Assembly: GCF_905196875.1 (NCBI RefSeq)
Contig: NZ_CAJJWO010000016.1
Coordinates: forward strand, 20,532-84,531
DNA from: an uncultured Parabacteroides sp.
GTDB lineage: Bacteria; Bacteroidota; Bacteroidia; Bacteroidales; Tannerellaceae
Direction of reading: 5' to 3'
Length of the DNA: 64,000 bases
Part shown: piece by piece, positions 40,842-47,910 of the stretch
Layout: each line of letters begins with the position of its first letter
Position numbering within the stretch: the stretch's first letter is position 1
Made by a program: the position numbers and the translations under genes
Notes under the pieces: model-generated
Seen by the model: the letters and a program-made list of their open reading frames with translations, nothing else
Told to the model about the DNA's origin: nothing
Database searches by the model: none

Positions 40842-42198
40842 CGAAAGGAAAGAACTGTCGCTGTCGGAGGTGGAGAGCACGTTGGTGTGCTGTCTGCTGA
40901 CCAGCGTGGATGCTCCCGGCCTGGTGTCGGCGCTGTTGAACAGGCAGATGTTTGCCGATGCTTCGCTGGGGTTCGTTTTCCAGGCGGTGATGAACCTCTA
41001 CGAAAAGGGGGTGCAGCCCGATATGGTATCCGTAGAAGTGGAGATGCGGCGGATGGACGAGGCGCGGTGGAAAGAACTGGGCGGACTGTCGTTCGTGTTG
41101 ACTGCCATGCTGAATGTGCGTCATGCCGGAAATGTGATGCTTTATGCCGTGGAGGTGAAACGCCAGTATCTGTTGCGTTGCCTGGCACAGTTGTTCGCTA
41201 TGCTGAATGTCAAGAGTTGTCGTTTCGAGGCCGAGCCGGAGCAGCTGATCGCCGAGGCGGAAGAGTCGCTGGTCGAACTGCGTCAGGAGGCGGCGTCGAG
41301 CGAACCGATGCGTTCGGTAGCAGAACTGTCGGTCGAAGCGCTGGAATGGCACCGTGAACGGTTGACCGGAACCTACGACCGCAACCGGGTGTTGAGCGGG
41401 ATCACCGAGTTCGACTATGTCACCGGAGGTTTCCATAAAGGAGAATTGTCCGTATTGGCAGGGCATTCGAGCGACGGTAAAACTGCCGTGGCCCTGCACA
41501 TGGCTGTCCAGGCGGCACGGGCCGGAAAGCATGTCTGTCTGTTTAGCCTGGAGATGTCGAACCTGCAAATGCTGAACCGTATCCTGGCCGGTATAACGGA
41601 TGTCGATCCCGATCACCTGCGTATTTCCGGACTGACGGTACACGAGCTGGATACACTGGAAAAGGCCGGCCGTAAACTGGAACATTTGCCGCTCTATATC
41701 GACTATAAAGCCTGCAATACGTTGTCGGACATCCGTTCGAAAGCGTTGCTGAAAAGCAAGAAAGGGGAGTGCGACTTCATCATTCTCGATTACTTGCATC
41801 TGCTGAGCAGTATCCGTCAGAAGAACGATACCCAGGAACAGGTGGTGGGACGCAATATCACCCAGCTGAAACAACTGGCCCTGGATGCCGATTGCCCGGT
41901 TCTTGTCGTTTCGCAGGTAAACCGTGCCAGCGACCAGCGTGCCGACAAAGCGCATATCCCGGTGATGAGCGATTTGCGCGACTCGGGAACCATCGAACAG
42001 GTGGCCGACTGTGTGTTTTTCGTTTACCGTCCAGAACGTTACGGTATCGTCAAAGACGAACGCAGCGGCGAAAGCCTGGCAGGAGTAGGCAAACTCTATA
42101 TCGTGAAGAACAGGAACGGCGCGGTGGGAATAGCCCGTTTCCGTTATAACAGTTCCTATACGAAAATTACGGATTACTTAAAACCGGCAACAAAATGA
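40825..42198 (+). CDS. DnaB-type replicative helicase (accessory copy)
   Basis: A 457-aa helicase. The DnaB N-terminal domain (about 10-110: SLSEVESTLVCCLLTSVDAP) precedes a RecA-like domain with Walker A GHSSDGKTA (about 213-221), Walker B FIILDYLHLL (about 317-326), SQVNRASDQR, and DLRDSGTIEQVADCVFFVYR. It is shorter than chromosomal DnaB and carries no intein. ATG 40825 is preferred because AAAGGAGG lies at 40811-40818, a strong Shine-Dalgarno, rare in this phylum. It overlaps the winged-helix gene and the primase gene, and would unwind DNA for that primase. Confidence 0.9.
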   Translation: METDVDERKELSLSEVESTLVCCLLTSVDAPGLVSALLNRQMFADASLGFVFQAVMNLYEKGVQPDMVSVEVEMRRMDEARWKELGGLSFVLTAMLNVRHAGNVMLYAVEVKRQYLLRCLAQLFAMLNVKSCRFEAEPEQLIAEAEESLVELRQEAASSEPMRSVAELSVEALEWHRERLTGTYDRNRVLSGITEFDYVTGGFHKGELSVLAGHSSDGKTAVALHMAVQAARAGKHVCLFSLEMSNLQMLNRILAGITDVDPDHLRISGLTVHELDTLEKAGRKLEHLPLYIDYKACNTLSDIRSKALLKSKKGECDFIILDYLHLLSSIRQKNDTQEQVVGRNITQLKQLALDADCPVLVVSQVNRASDQRADKAHIPVMSDLRDSGTIEQVADCVFFVYRPERYGIVKDERSGESLAGVGKLYIVKNRNGAVGIARFRYNSSYTKITDYLKPATK

Positions 42199-43370
42199 AT
42201 CGACAAGAAATAAACCATATAAAAGACGCTGTCCGCATCGAAGAGGTGGCCGGACGGTATATCCGGTTGTCGCGTCGCGGCAAGTTATTCACTGGGCTTT
42301 GTCCGTTCCACGACGATCATCATCCGTCGCTGACGGTCGACCCGCAGAAGCAGACCTTTGCCTGTTATGCCTGCGGGGAACATGGGGATGTTATCAAGCT
42401 GGTGATGGGAGTGGAGAAATGCTCGTTTGCGGAGGCGTTGAAAATAGTGTCGCTGGGAGTACACTTCGAGCCTTCCCGCCCGACGGTTCCGAAATATCCG
42501 GAGGCAGCAACTCTTCCACCGGATAAAGTGAAAGGAGCGTGTGAGATCCCTTCCGAGAGCAACGACCGGTTTCTCCGTAGCTTGTTGCCTTATGCTTGCG
42601 GCAACTCCGGGCTCACTCCTTCTTACCTGGATTTCGAGGTTGGCGTTTCGCCCGGACTGGTGCCGAAAGAGTGGTATGCCATGCGCAACCGCATCATTTT
42701 CCCGATCCGTGACGAAGAGGGTAGGTTGATCGGTTTCGCAGCCCGGAAGCAGTCGGACGATCCCGGCGAAGCGAAATATATCAATACCGCAGAAGCGAGA
42801 GGGTATAAGAAAAGTGAAAACCTGTATGCGCTTCACCAGGCAAAGAGAGCGATCGTAGCGACCGGTTTTGTCTTTCTGGTAGAAGGGTATAAGGATGCGA
42901 TTACGATGCATGCCGCGGGATTCACTAATACGGTGGCGCTTTGTGGGACGGCTTTGTGCCCGGGGCATATTGCTTTGCTGAAGAAGTACGTTTCGCAAGC
43001 GGTCATCTTGCTGGATGGCGATGTGGCAGGGCGAAAAGCGGCTGCAATGGCTGTCGAATCCCTTCGCCGGGAAGGTGTCCTGGCGGTCGGTGGCAACCTT
43101 CCCGACGGGGAGGATCCGGACTCGTTGTTCCGGCTACTGGGAAAAGAGGCGTTTGTCGCCCGGATCGATAGGATGCGGAAGCAATTGTTTTCGCCCGAGG
43201 AAACGGCGTTGTTCTGCCGGATCGACGGTCTGGTACGGGGGCTATTGGAGAGGAAGGATACCGGGAAAAGAAAGGAGTTGTTGCGACAACTGGAGGTTAT
43301 GGTTGCCCACCGGGCCGGCCTTTCCCTGCGTGAAGGGCGTCCGGCAACAATGGATTGGAGGTGGCTATGA
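42195..43370 (+). CDS. Short DnaG-type primase (CHC2 zinc finger plus Toprim)
   Basis: A 391-aa primase. The zinc-binding motif is Cys35-x2-His38-x17-Cys56-x2-Cys59 in LCPFHDDHHPSL...FACYACGEHGD. The Toprim domain has FLVEGYKDAITM (about 228-239) and ILLDGDVAGRKAA (about 271-283), with the catalytic Glu and DxD. The protein ends after a short helical tail, about 250 residues shorter than cellular DnaG, so the C-terminal helicase-binding domain is largely missing. Its ATG overlaps the helicase stop by 4 bases. Confidence 0.9.
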   Translation: MNRQEINHIKDAVRIEEVAGRYIRLSRRGKLFTGLCPFHDDHHPSLTVDPQKQTFACYACGEHGDVIKLVMGVEKCSFAEALKIVSLGVHFEPSRPTVPKYPEAATLPPDKVKGACEIPSESNDRFLRSLLPYACGNSGLTPSYLDFEVGVSPGLVPKEWYAMRNRIIFPIRDEEGRLIGFAARKQSDDPGEAKYINTAEARGYKKSENLYALHQAKRAIVATGFVFLVEGYKDAITMHAAGFTNTVALCGTALCPGHIALLKKYVSQAVILLDGDVAGRKAAAMAVESLRREGVLAVGGNLPDGEDPDSLFRLLGKEAFVARIDRMRKQLFSPEETALFCRIDGLVRGLLERKDTGKRKELLRQLEVMVAHRAGLSLREGRPATMDWRWL

Positions 43371-43576
43371 AAAAGGTAAATAAGAAACGCGGCTTCGAAT
43401 GGACGGAGGATGAGGAGGAGCAATGGAAAAACCGTAGTTTCAGTTGGCTGGAGCTGGGGCTTCTCTACAGCCCTATGCTCACCCCTGCTGCCGCTTCGCG
43501 TCGCCTGAAGTCCTGGGTATTGGCAAACGCCACCTTGATCGCTCTCCTGAATGAAGCAGGCTGGCATCGCCGGTAG
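43367..43576 (+). CDS. Small 69-aa protein, last gene of the helicase-primase operon
   Basis: A basic protein, KKVNKKRGFEWTEDEEEQWK then WLELGLLYSPMLTPAAASRR, which may be a Myb/SANT-like or winged DNA-binding unit; no family can be named. ATG 43367 overlaps the primase stop by 4 bases and follows GGAGG at about 43358-43362, another Shine-Dalgarno-like site. The longer frame from 43355 is rejected. It may bind the primase or DNA. Confidence 0.6.
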   Translation: MKKVNKKRGFEWTEDEEEQWKNRSFSWLELGLLYSPMLTPAAASRRLKSWVLANATLIALLNEAGWHRR

Positions 43577-43634
43577 CGCATCATGACCCCCAGACAGGTA
43601 AGCTGTATTGTCGAAGTGCTGGGGAAACCTTGAT

Positions 43635-43670
43635 AATGTGCCAATGTGTCAATGTGTCAATGTGCCAATG
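43635..43670. repeat. Four 8-bp tandem repeats (AATGTGYC)
   Basis: AATGTGCC, AATGTGTC, AATGTGTC, AATGTGCC run head to tail at 43635-43666, followed by AATG and a G-run. It sits in the 351-base gap between the primase module and rpmB. The rest of that gap is AT-rich with the rpmB promoter near 43797 and its leader. Confidence 0.85.
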
Positions 43671-43796
43671 GGGATAGCAATTGATTCAATTATTTCTATA
43701 ACCGAAATACAACAAACAAATAACAATATGTATGAGTTTTTTGAATAAGAGAAATTATTTGTTTGAGATTTGTATGGAATAATAAAAAATATTTTT

Positions 43797-43804
43797 TACC
43801 TTTG
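43797..43804 (+). promoter_or_regulatory. Bacteroidetes -7 box TACCTTTG before rpmB
   Basis: Exact TAnnTTTG match after a T-run. It would leave a leader of about 115 bases before rpmB with small hairpins (AGAATC...GTTCT near 43832), possibly a ribosomal-protein leader. Confidence 0.5.
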
Positions 43805-43927
43805 CGCCCTGTAAAGAGAGAAACTCTATTAGAATCTTCGTTCTGATCATGATGCTAGTTCGGAAAGGGAAGACAGATAGCAGGAGTTGTAATTAATTTA
43901 TTGCGTTAATAAAAAAAGAAGATAGCA

Positions 43928-44167
43928 ATGTCTAAAATTTGTCAAATTACCGGAAAGAAAGCAATGGTTGGCAACAACGTTTCTCACTCTAAGAGAAGAA
44001 CGAAACGTAAGTTTGATGTTAACCTGTTTACTAAAAAGTTCTACTGGGTAGAACAGGATTGTTGGGTTAGCCTGAATATTTCAGCCGCAGGCTTGCGTAC
44101 TATCAATAAGCTGGGCTTAGATGCAGCAATTAAGAAGGCAGCTGAAAAAGGTTATTTAAACGCTTAA
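43928..44167 (+). CDS. rpmB: 50S ribosomal protein L28
   Basis: A 79-aa ribosomal protein. It has the L28 pattern MSKICQITGKKAMVGNNVSH then SKRRTKRKFDVNLFTKKFYW. It is the first of three ribosomal genes with 18- and 16-base gaps. The N-terminal Cys is kept. Confidence 0.97.
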   Translation: MSKICQITGKKAMVGNNVSHSKRRTKRKFDVNLFTKKFYWVEQDCWVSLNISAAGLRTINKLGLDAAIKKAAEKGYLNA

Positions 44168-44185
44168 TTTGGAGGGAAGAAAGAA

Positions 44186-44374
44186 ATGGCAAAGAAAGCA
44201 AAAGGTAACAGAGTTCAGGTAATCATGGAATGTACTGAACATAAAGAAAGTGGTATGCCGGGTACATCCAGATACATCACTACAAAGAATAGAAAAAATA
44301 CAACTCAGAGATTGGAGCTGATGAAATACAATCCGATCCTGAAGAAGATGACTTTACACAAAGAAATTAAGTAA
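44186..44374 (+). CDS. rpmG: 50S ribosomal protein L33
   Basis: A 62-aa basic ribosomal protein, GNRVQVIMECTEHKESGMPG then SRYITTKNRKNTTQRLELMK. The zinc-ribbon cysteine pairs of the C+ form are not present; only one Cys is seen, so this is the zinc-free type. It lies between rpmB and the DUF4295 gene. Confidence 0.96.
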   Translation: MAKKAKGNRVQVIMECTEHKESGMPGTSRYITTKNRKNTTQRLELMKYNPILKKMTLHKEIK

Positions 44375-44390
44375 TAGGAGATTTTAAACG

Positions 44391-44543
44391 ATGGCAAAAA
44401 AAGCAGTTGCAACATTTAAGAAAGGTGACGGTCGTACTTACTCAAAAGTAATTAAGATGGTTAAGTCTCCGAAAACTGGTGCTTACATCTTCCAGGAAGA
44501 AATGGTTCCAAACGAAATGGTAAAAGATTATTTCGCGAAATAA
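44391..44543 (+). CDS. DUF4295 ribosome-associated small protein
   Basis: A 50-aa basic protein, MAKKAVATFKKGDGRTYSKV then IKMVKSPKTGAYIFQEEMVP, ending DYFAK. It is a Bacteroidetes-only family found after rpmB-rpmG. I recall that a small extra large-subunit protein described in Flavobacterium ribosomes belongs to this family, but I am not certain. It is co-transcribed with L28 and L33 and followed by a strong terminator. Confidence 0.88.
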   Translation: MAKKAVATFKKGDGRTYSKVIKMVKSPKTGAYIFQEEMVPNEMVKDYFAK

Positions 44544-44564
44544 TTTTTAGCTATATAAAATACG

Positions 44565-44599
44565 AAAAGAGGCTCTCCCGAAAGGAGAGCCTCTTTTTT
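44565..44599. terminator. Rho-independent terminator after the ribosomal genes
   Basis: GAGGCTCTCC (44569-44578) pairs with GGAGAGCCTC (44584-44593) and is followed by TTTTTT, with an A-run in front. Confidence 0.92.
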
Positions 44600-44658
44600 G
44601 TTCTTTTCTTTAAGGATAAAAGAACGCATATAATAATGCTCCAAATCAAATATTTTTT

Positions 44659-44666
44659 TACTTTTG
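44659..44666 (+). promoter_or_regulatory. Bacteroidetes -7 box TACTTTTG before dnaN
   Basis: Exact TAnnTTTG match 71 bases before the dnaN ATG. Confidence 0.5.
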
Positions 44667-44737
44667 TATGGGCGTTTACGACGCATCGCAAATAATATGT
44701 ACAATAATAAAATTAATAATATAAACAATTAAGAACC

Positions 44738-45862
44738 ATGAGATTTGATGTATCCAGCACTGCGCTGTTATCCCGTTTGCAGTCTATCAGCAAAGTTATT
44801 GCGTCTAAGAACTCTTTACCGATCCTCGACAGCTTTCTGTTCGATCTGGATGGTAATAAACTGACTATAACAGCTTCGGATGCTGAAACACGTCTGGTTA
44901 CTTCTGTTGAGGTGATGAATTCAAAAGGTACCGGGCTTTTCGCTGTTTCTGCTAAGATACTGCTCGATCCTTTGAAAGAATTACCGGAGCAACCGCTTAC
45001 TTTTGATATCAACGATGAGAACCTGGAGATCTTTATCCATTTCCAGAACGGAAAGTACAATTTCATCGGGCAGAAAGGGGATACCTATCCGCAACAGAAG
45101 CCGCTGAATGACAATGCGATCGCAATTACTGTCGAATCGCAGATGTTGCTCAACGGTATCAGCCGCTCTTTGTTTGCGACAGCCGACGACGAGCTTCGTC
45201 CGGTGATGAACGGTGTTTATTTCGACATCCATACGGATGATCTGACTTTTGTCGCTTCAGACGGACATAAACTGGTTCGTTTACGTAACCTGTCGGTGAA
45301 ATCGCCTGAAAGAGCATCTTTCATCCTGCCGAAGAAACCGGCTAACCTATTGAAGAATGTACTGGCTAAAGGTTCTGAAATGGTAAGTATCAAGTTTGAT
45401 GACAATAATGCTTATGTGAATTGTACGAACTTTGAAATGGTTTGCCGCTTGATTGAAGGCCGTTATCCGAACTATAACAGTGTAATTCCGCAGGAAAACC
45501 CGTTTAAGGTAACGATTGACCGTGTTTCTTTCCTGAATGCCCTGAAACGTGTATCTGTTTTCTCTAATCCGGCAAGCAGCCTGGTTAAGTTGCAGCTAAA
45601 GGAAAGTGAAATGGTTGTTTCAGCCCAGGATATCGATTTCTCGACTTCTGCGGAAGAAAAGATAGTATGCCAGTTTGACGGAACAGAACTGAACATCGGT
45701 TTCAAGGCCACTTACCTGATTGAAATATTGAGTAACATTAATTCGGAAGAAGTGATTCTGGAGTTGGCTGATCCCTCACGTGCCGGTTTGATCGTTCCTG
45801 CTGAAAACGAAGAGAACGAAGACCTGCTGATGCTTCTCATGCCGATGATGTTGAATGACTAA
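44738..45862 (+). CDS. dnaN: DNA polymerase III beta subunit (sliding clamp)
   Basis: A 374-aa clamp with three similar domains of about 120 residues. It has LPILDSFLFDLDGNKLTITA in domain 1, RPVMNGVYFDIHTDDLTFVA in domain 2 and SNINSEEVILELADPSRAGL in domain 3. The C-terminal MLMPMMLND matches the canonical M-P-M-R/L ending. It is away from dnaA, followed after 10 bases by an exonuclease of the DnaQ type. Confidence 0.96.
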   Translation: MRFDVSSTALLSRLQSISKVIASKNSLPILDSFLFDLDGNKLTITASDAETRLVTSVEVMNSKGTGLFAVSAKILLDPLKELPEQPLTFDINDENLEIFIHFQNGKYNFIGQKGDTYPQQKPLNDNAIAITVESQMLLNGISRSLFATADDELRPVMNGVYFDIHTDDLTFVASDGHKLVRLRNLSVKSPERASFILPKKPANLLKNVLAKGSEMVSIKFDDNNAYVNCTNFEMVCRLIEGRYPNYNSVIPQENPFKVTIDRVSFLNALKRVSVFSNPASSLVKLQLKESEMVVSAQDIDFSTSAEEKIVCQFDGTELNIGFKATYLIEILSNINSEEVILELADPSRAGLIVPAENEENEDLLMLLMPMMLND

Positions 45863-45872
45863 CAAATAAAAA

Positions 45873-46643
45873 ATGCAATTAAACTTAAAGAACCCGATAG
45901 TCTTCTTCGACCTGGAGACTACGGGTATAAATATAGTAAAAGACCGTATCGTTGAAATCTCCTTTGTAAAGGTTCACCCTAACGGCAAGGAAGAGACGAA
46001 GACGAGAAGGATCAATCCGGAAATGCCCATTCCACCGGAATCGACCGCTATCCACGGCATTACGGACGAAGATGTAAAAGACTGCCCTACCTTTAAAGAA
46101 ATAGCTAAGTCGCTGGCTGCACAGATCGAAGGCTGCGACCTGGCGGGATATAACTCCAACCGGTTCGATATTCCTCTGCTGGCAGAAGAATTCCTTCGGG
46201 CAGGTGTGGATATCGATCTGAATAAACGCAAATTTGTCGATGTGCAGACCATTTTTCATAAAATGGAACAACGTACGTTGTCGGCTGCCTATAAGTTCTA
46301 TTGTGACAAGAGCCTGGAAAATGCCCATACGGCGGAAGCAGACACCATGGCAACTTATGAGATCCTGAAAGCGCAGTTGGATCGTTATTCAGATTTGCAG
46401 AACGATATCGATTTTCTCTCTAAATATTCCAGCTTCACGAACAATGTGGACTTTGCAGGCCGTATGATTTATAATGAGGATGGAAAAGAGGTGATCAATT
46501 TCGGTAAATACAAAGGAAAACTGGTGGAAGAGGTACTGAAAACAGATCCCGGCTATTATTCCTGGATCATGAACGGTGATTTCCCGCTGAACACTAAAAA
46601 GATCCTTACTGAAATCAAATTGAGAGGTTTTAATTCGAAATAA
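45873..46643 (+). CDS. DnaQ-like 3'-5' exonuclease with C-terminal DUF3820-type domain
   Basis: A 256-aa exonuclease. The DEDDh motifs are FFDLETTGIN (Asp, Glu), the loop HGITDEDVKDCPTF, CDLAGYNSNRFDIPLLAEEF (Asp) and NAHTAEADTMATYEIL (His, Asp). The last ~60 residues (INFGKYKGKLVEEVLKTDPG, YYSWIMNGDFP) look like a DUF3820 domain. It lies 10 bases after dnaN, suggesting proofreading or repair linked to the clamp. Whether it is the main epsilon subunit is uncertain. Confidence 0.85.
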   Translation: MQLNLKNPIVFFDLETTGINIVKDRIVEISFVKVHPNGKEETKTRRINPEMPIPPESTAIHGITDEDVKDCPTFKEIAKSLAAQIEGCDLAGYNSNRFDIPLLAEEFLRAGVDIDLNKRKFVDVQTIFHKMEQRTLSAAYKFYCDKSLENAHTAEADTMATYEILKAQLDRYSDLQNDIDFLSKYSSFTNNVDFAGRMIYNEDGKEVINFGKYKGKLVEEVLKTDPGYYSWIMNGDFPLNTKKILTEIKLRGFNSK

Positions 46644-46648
46644 CAGCA

Positions 46649-47800
46649 ATGAATAACTTTGAGTTTGCCAATCCTGTAAAGGTTGTCTTCGGGAAAGGCT
46701 CGATTGCACGTTTATCCGCTTTGATCCCTGCCGGAAGCAAGGTAATGATGGTCTATGGAGGCGGAAGTATAAAGAAGAACGGTATCTATGACCAGGTGAC
46801 GGATGCATTGAAAGGCTTTGAGGTAAGGGAATTTCCGGGTATCGAAGCAAATCCGCACTATGAAACCTGTATGAAAGCGGTAGAGATCGTAAAAGAGAAA
46901 AATATTGACTTTCTGCTGGCCGTAGGCGGTGGTTCGGTGATCGATGCTACCAAATTTATCGCGGCCGCTTATTATTACGAAGGAGAGCCCTGGGATATTC
47001 TTTCGAAAGGTGGAGTGATAAAACAGGCATTGCCATTGGGTGCTGTCTTGACTTTATCGGCTACCGGTTCGGAAATGAACGAACGTTCTGTCATCTCACG
47101 CGTCGAGACTCGCGAGAAACTGAATTTTGCCAGTCCGTTGGTCTTCCCGAAATTCGCTATTCTCGATCCGGAAGTAACTTATTCATTACCTGCCAGACAA
47201 GTAGCAAATGGCGTTGTGGACTCATTTATCCATGTCGTTGAACAATATCTGACCTATCCCGTTAATGCAAAAGTACAGGATGCTTTCTCTGAAGGCCTGA
47301 TGAAGGTGATCTATGAAGAAGGCATGAAAGTGCTGGATCATCCGAACGATTATGATATCCGTGCTAATCTGATGTGGGCTGCCACCAATGCGTTGAATGT
47401 ATGGATCGGACAAGGAGTGCCTCAGGACTGGTCGTCCCACCGGATGGGATATGCTCTGACTGCCCAGTTCGGTTTGGATCATGCACAGACATTGGCTATC
47501 CTATTGCCGGGAGTTATGACTTATATGTTCAAGGAAAAACAGGTAAAGCTGGCACGTATGGGTGAAGTGGTTTTCGGTATCACCGGAGGAACAGAGGAGG
47601 AACGCGCCCGTAAAACGATTGCTGCCTGTGAAGATTTCTTCCGTCATATGGGATTGAAAACCCGTTTGGGTGAATGCGGCATTAAGGAAAGCGATCTGGA
47701 CGCATTGGCTGCCCCGGTAGATAAGCAGGGCTGGCATTTGGGTGAACATCATAATATTGACAGTAAGGTAACACGCGACATACTGATGCTGCGTTTATAA
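46649..47800 (+). CDS. Iron-dependent alcohol dehydrogenase (YqhD/BdhA-like)
   Basis: A 383-aa group III dehydrogenase that reduces aldehydes with NAD(P)H. It has the GGGS nucleotide site VYGGGSIKKNG, VGGGSVIDATKFIA, and the metal ligands Asp in NGVVDSFIHVVEQYL with His, and His in HRMGYALTAQFGLDHAQTLA (shortened). The Gly38-Gly39-Gly40-Ser form suggests NADP preference as in YqhD. Starts five bases after the exonuclease gene, so it may share its transcript. Confidence 0.9.
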   Translation: MNNFEFANPVKVVFGKGSIARLSALIPAGSKVMMVYGGGSIKKNGIYDQVTDALKGFEVREFPGIEANPHYETCMKAVEIVKEKNIDFLLAVGGGSVIDATKFIAAAYYYEGEPWDILSKGGVIKQALPLGAVLTLSATGSEMNERSVISRVETREKLNFASPLVFPKFAILDPEVTYSLPARQVANGVVDSFIHVVEQYLTYPVNAKVQDAFSEGLMKVIYEEGMKVLDHPNDYDIRANLMWAATNALNVWIGQGVPQDWSSHRMGYALTAQFGLDHAQTLAILLPGVMTYMFKEKQVKLARMGEVVFGITGGTEEERARKTIAACEDFFRHMGLKTRLGECGIKESDLDALAAPVDKQGWHLGEHHNIDSKVTRDILMLRL

Positions 47801-47812
47801 ATAAAAAGATAC

Positions 47813-47889
47813 ATCCGGGAGGAAAATAAATTTCATTCGGAAGAAAATCAGATTTCATCCGAATGAAATTAAAATCCCTTTCGGATGAG
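47813..47889. repeat. Array of palindromes at exact 22-bp period
   Basis: Three 22-bp units start at 47813, 47835 and 47857. Each has an 8-bp head of the ATYCGRRW type (ATCCGGGA, ATTCGGAA, ATCCGAAT) and a 14-bp part with arms GAAA and TTTC (unit 2 is GAAAATCAGATTTC). A fourth partial head TTTCGGAT begins at 47879. It lies between the alcohol dehydrogenase and coaBC, ending about 20 bases before the coaBC start. Confidence 0.85.
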
Positions 47890-47910
47890 TGTTTATTTGA
47901 ACTAATAATA

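Noticed and set aside
40750..41955. Long minus-strand open frame opposite the helicase (401 codons)
   Set aside because: It is the mirror of a GC-rich coding strand and has a His/Gln-rich composition with no motif; the plus-strand helicase is certain.
37678..43576. Complete prophage
   Set aside because: No integrase, capsid, portal, terminase or tail genes and no attachment repeats were seen; only replication-type and hydrolase genes are present.
43805..43927. tRNA or riboswitch in the rpmB leader
   Set aside because: Small hairpins only; no cloverleaf, CCA end or known aptamer core is visible.
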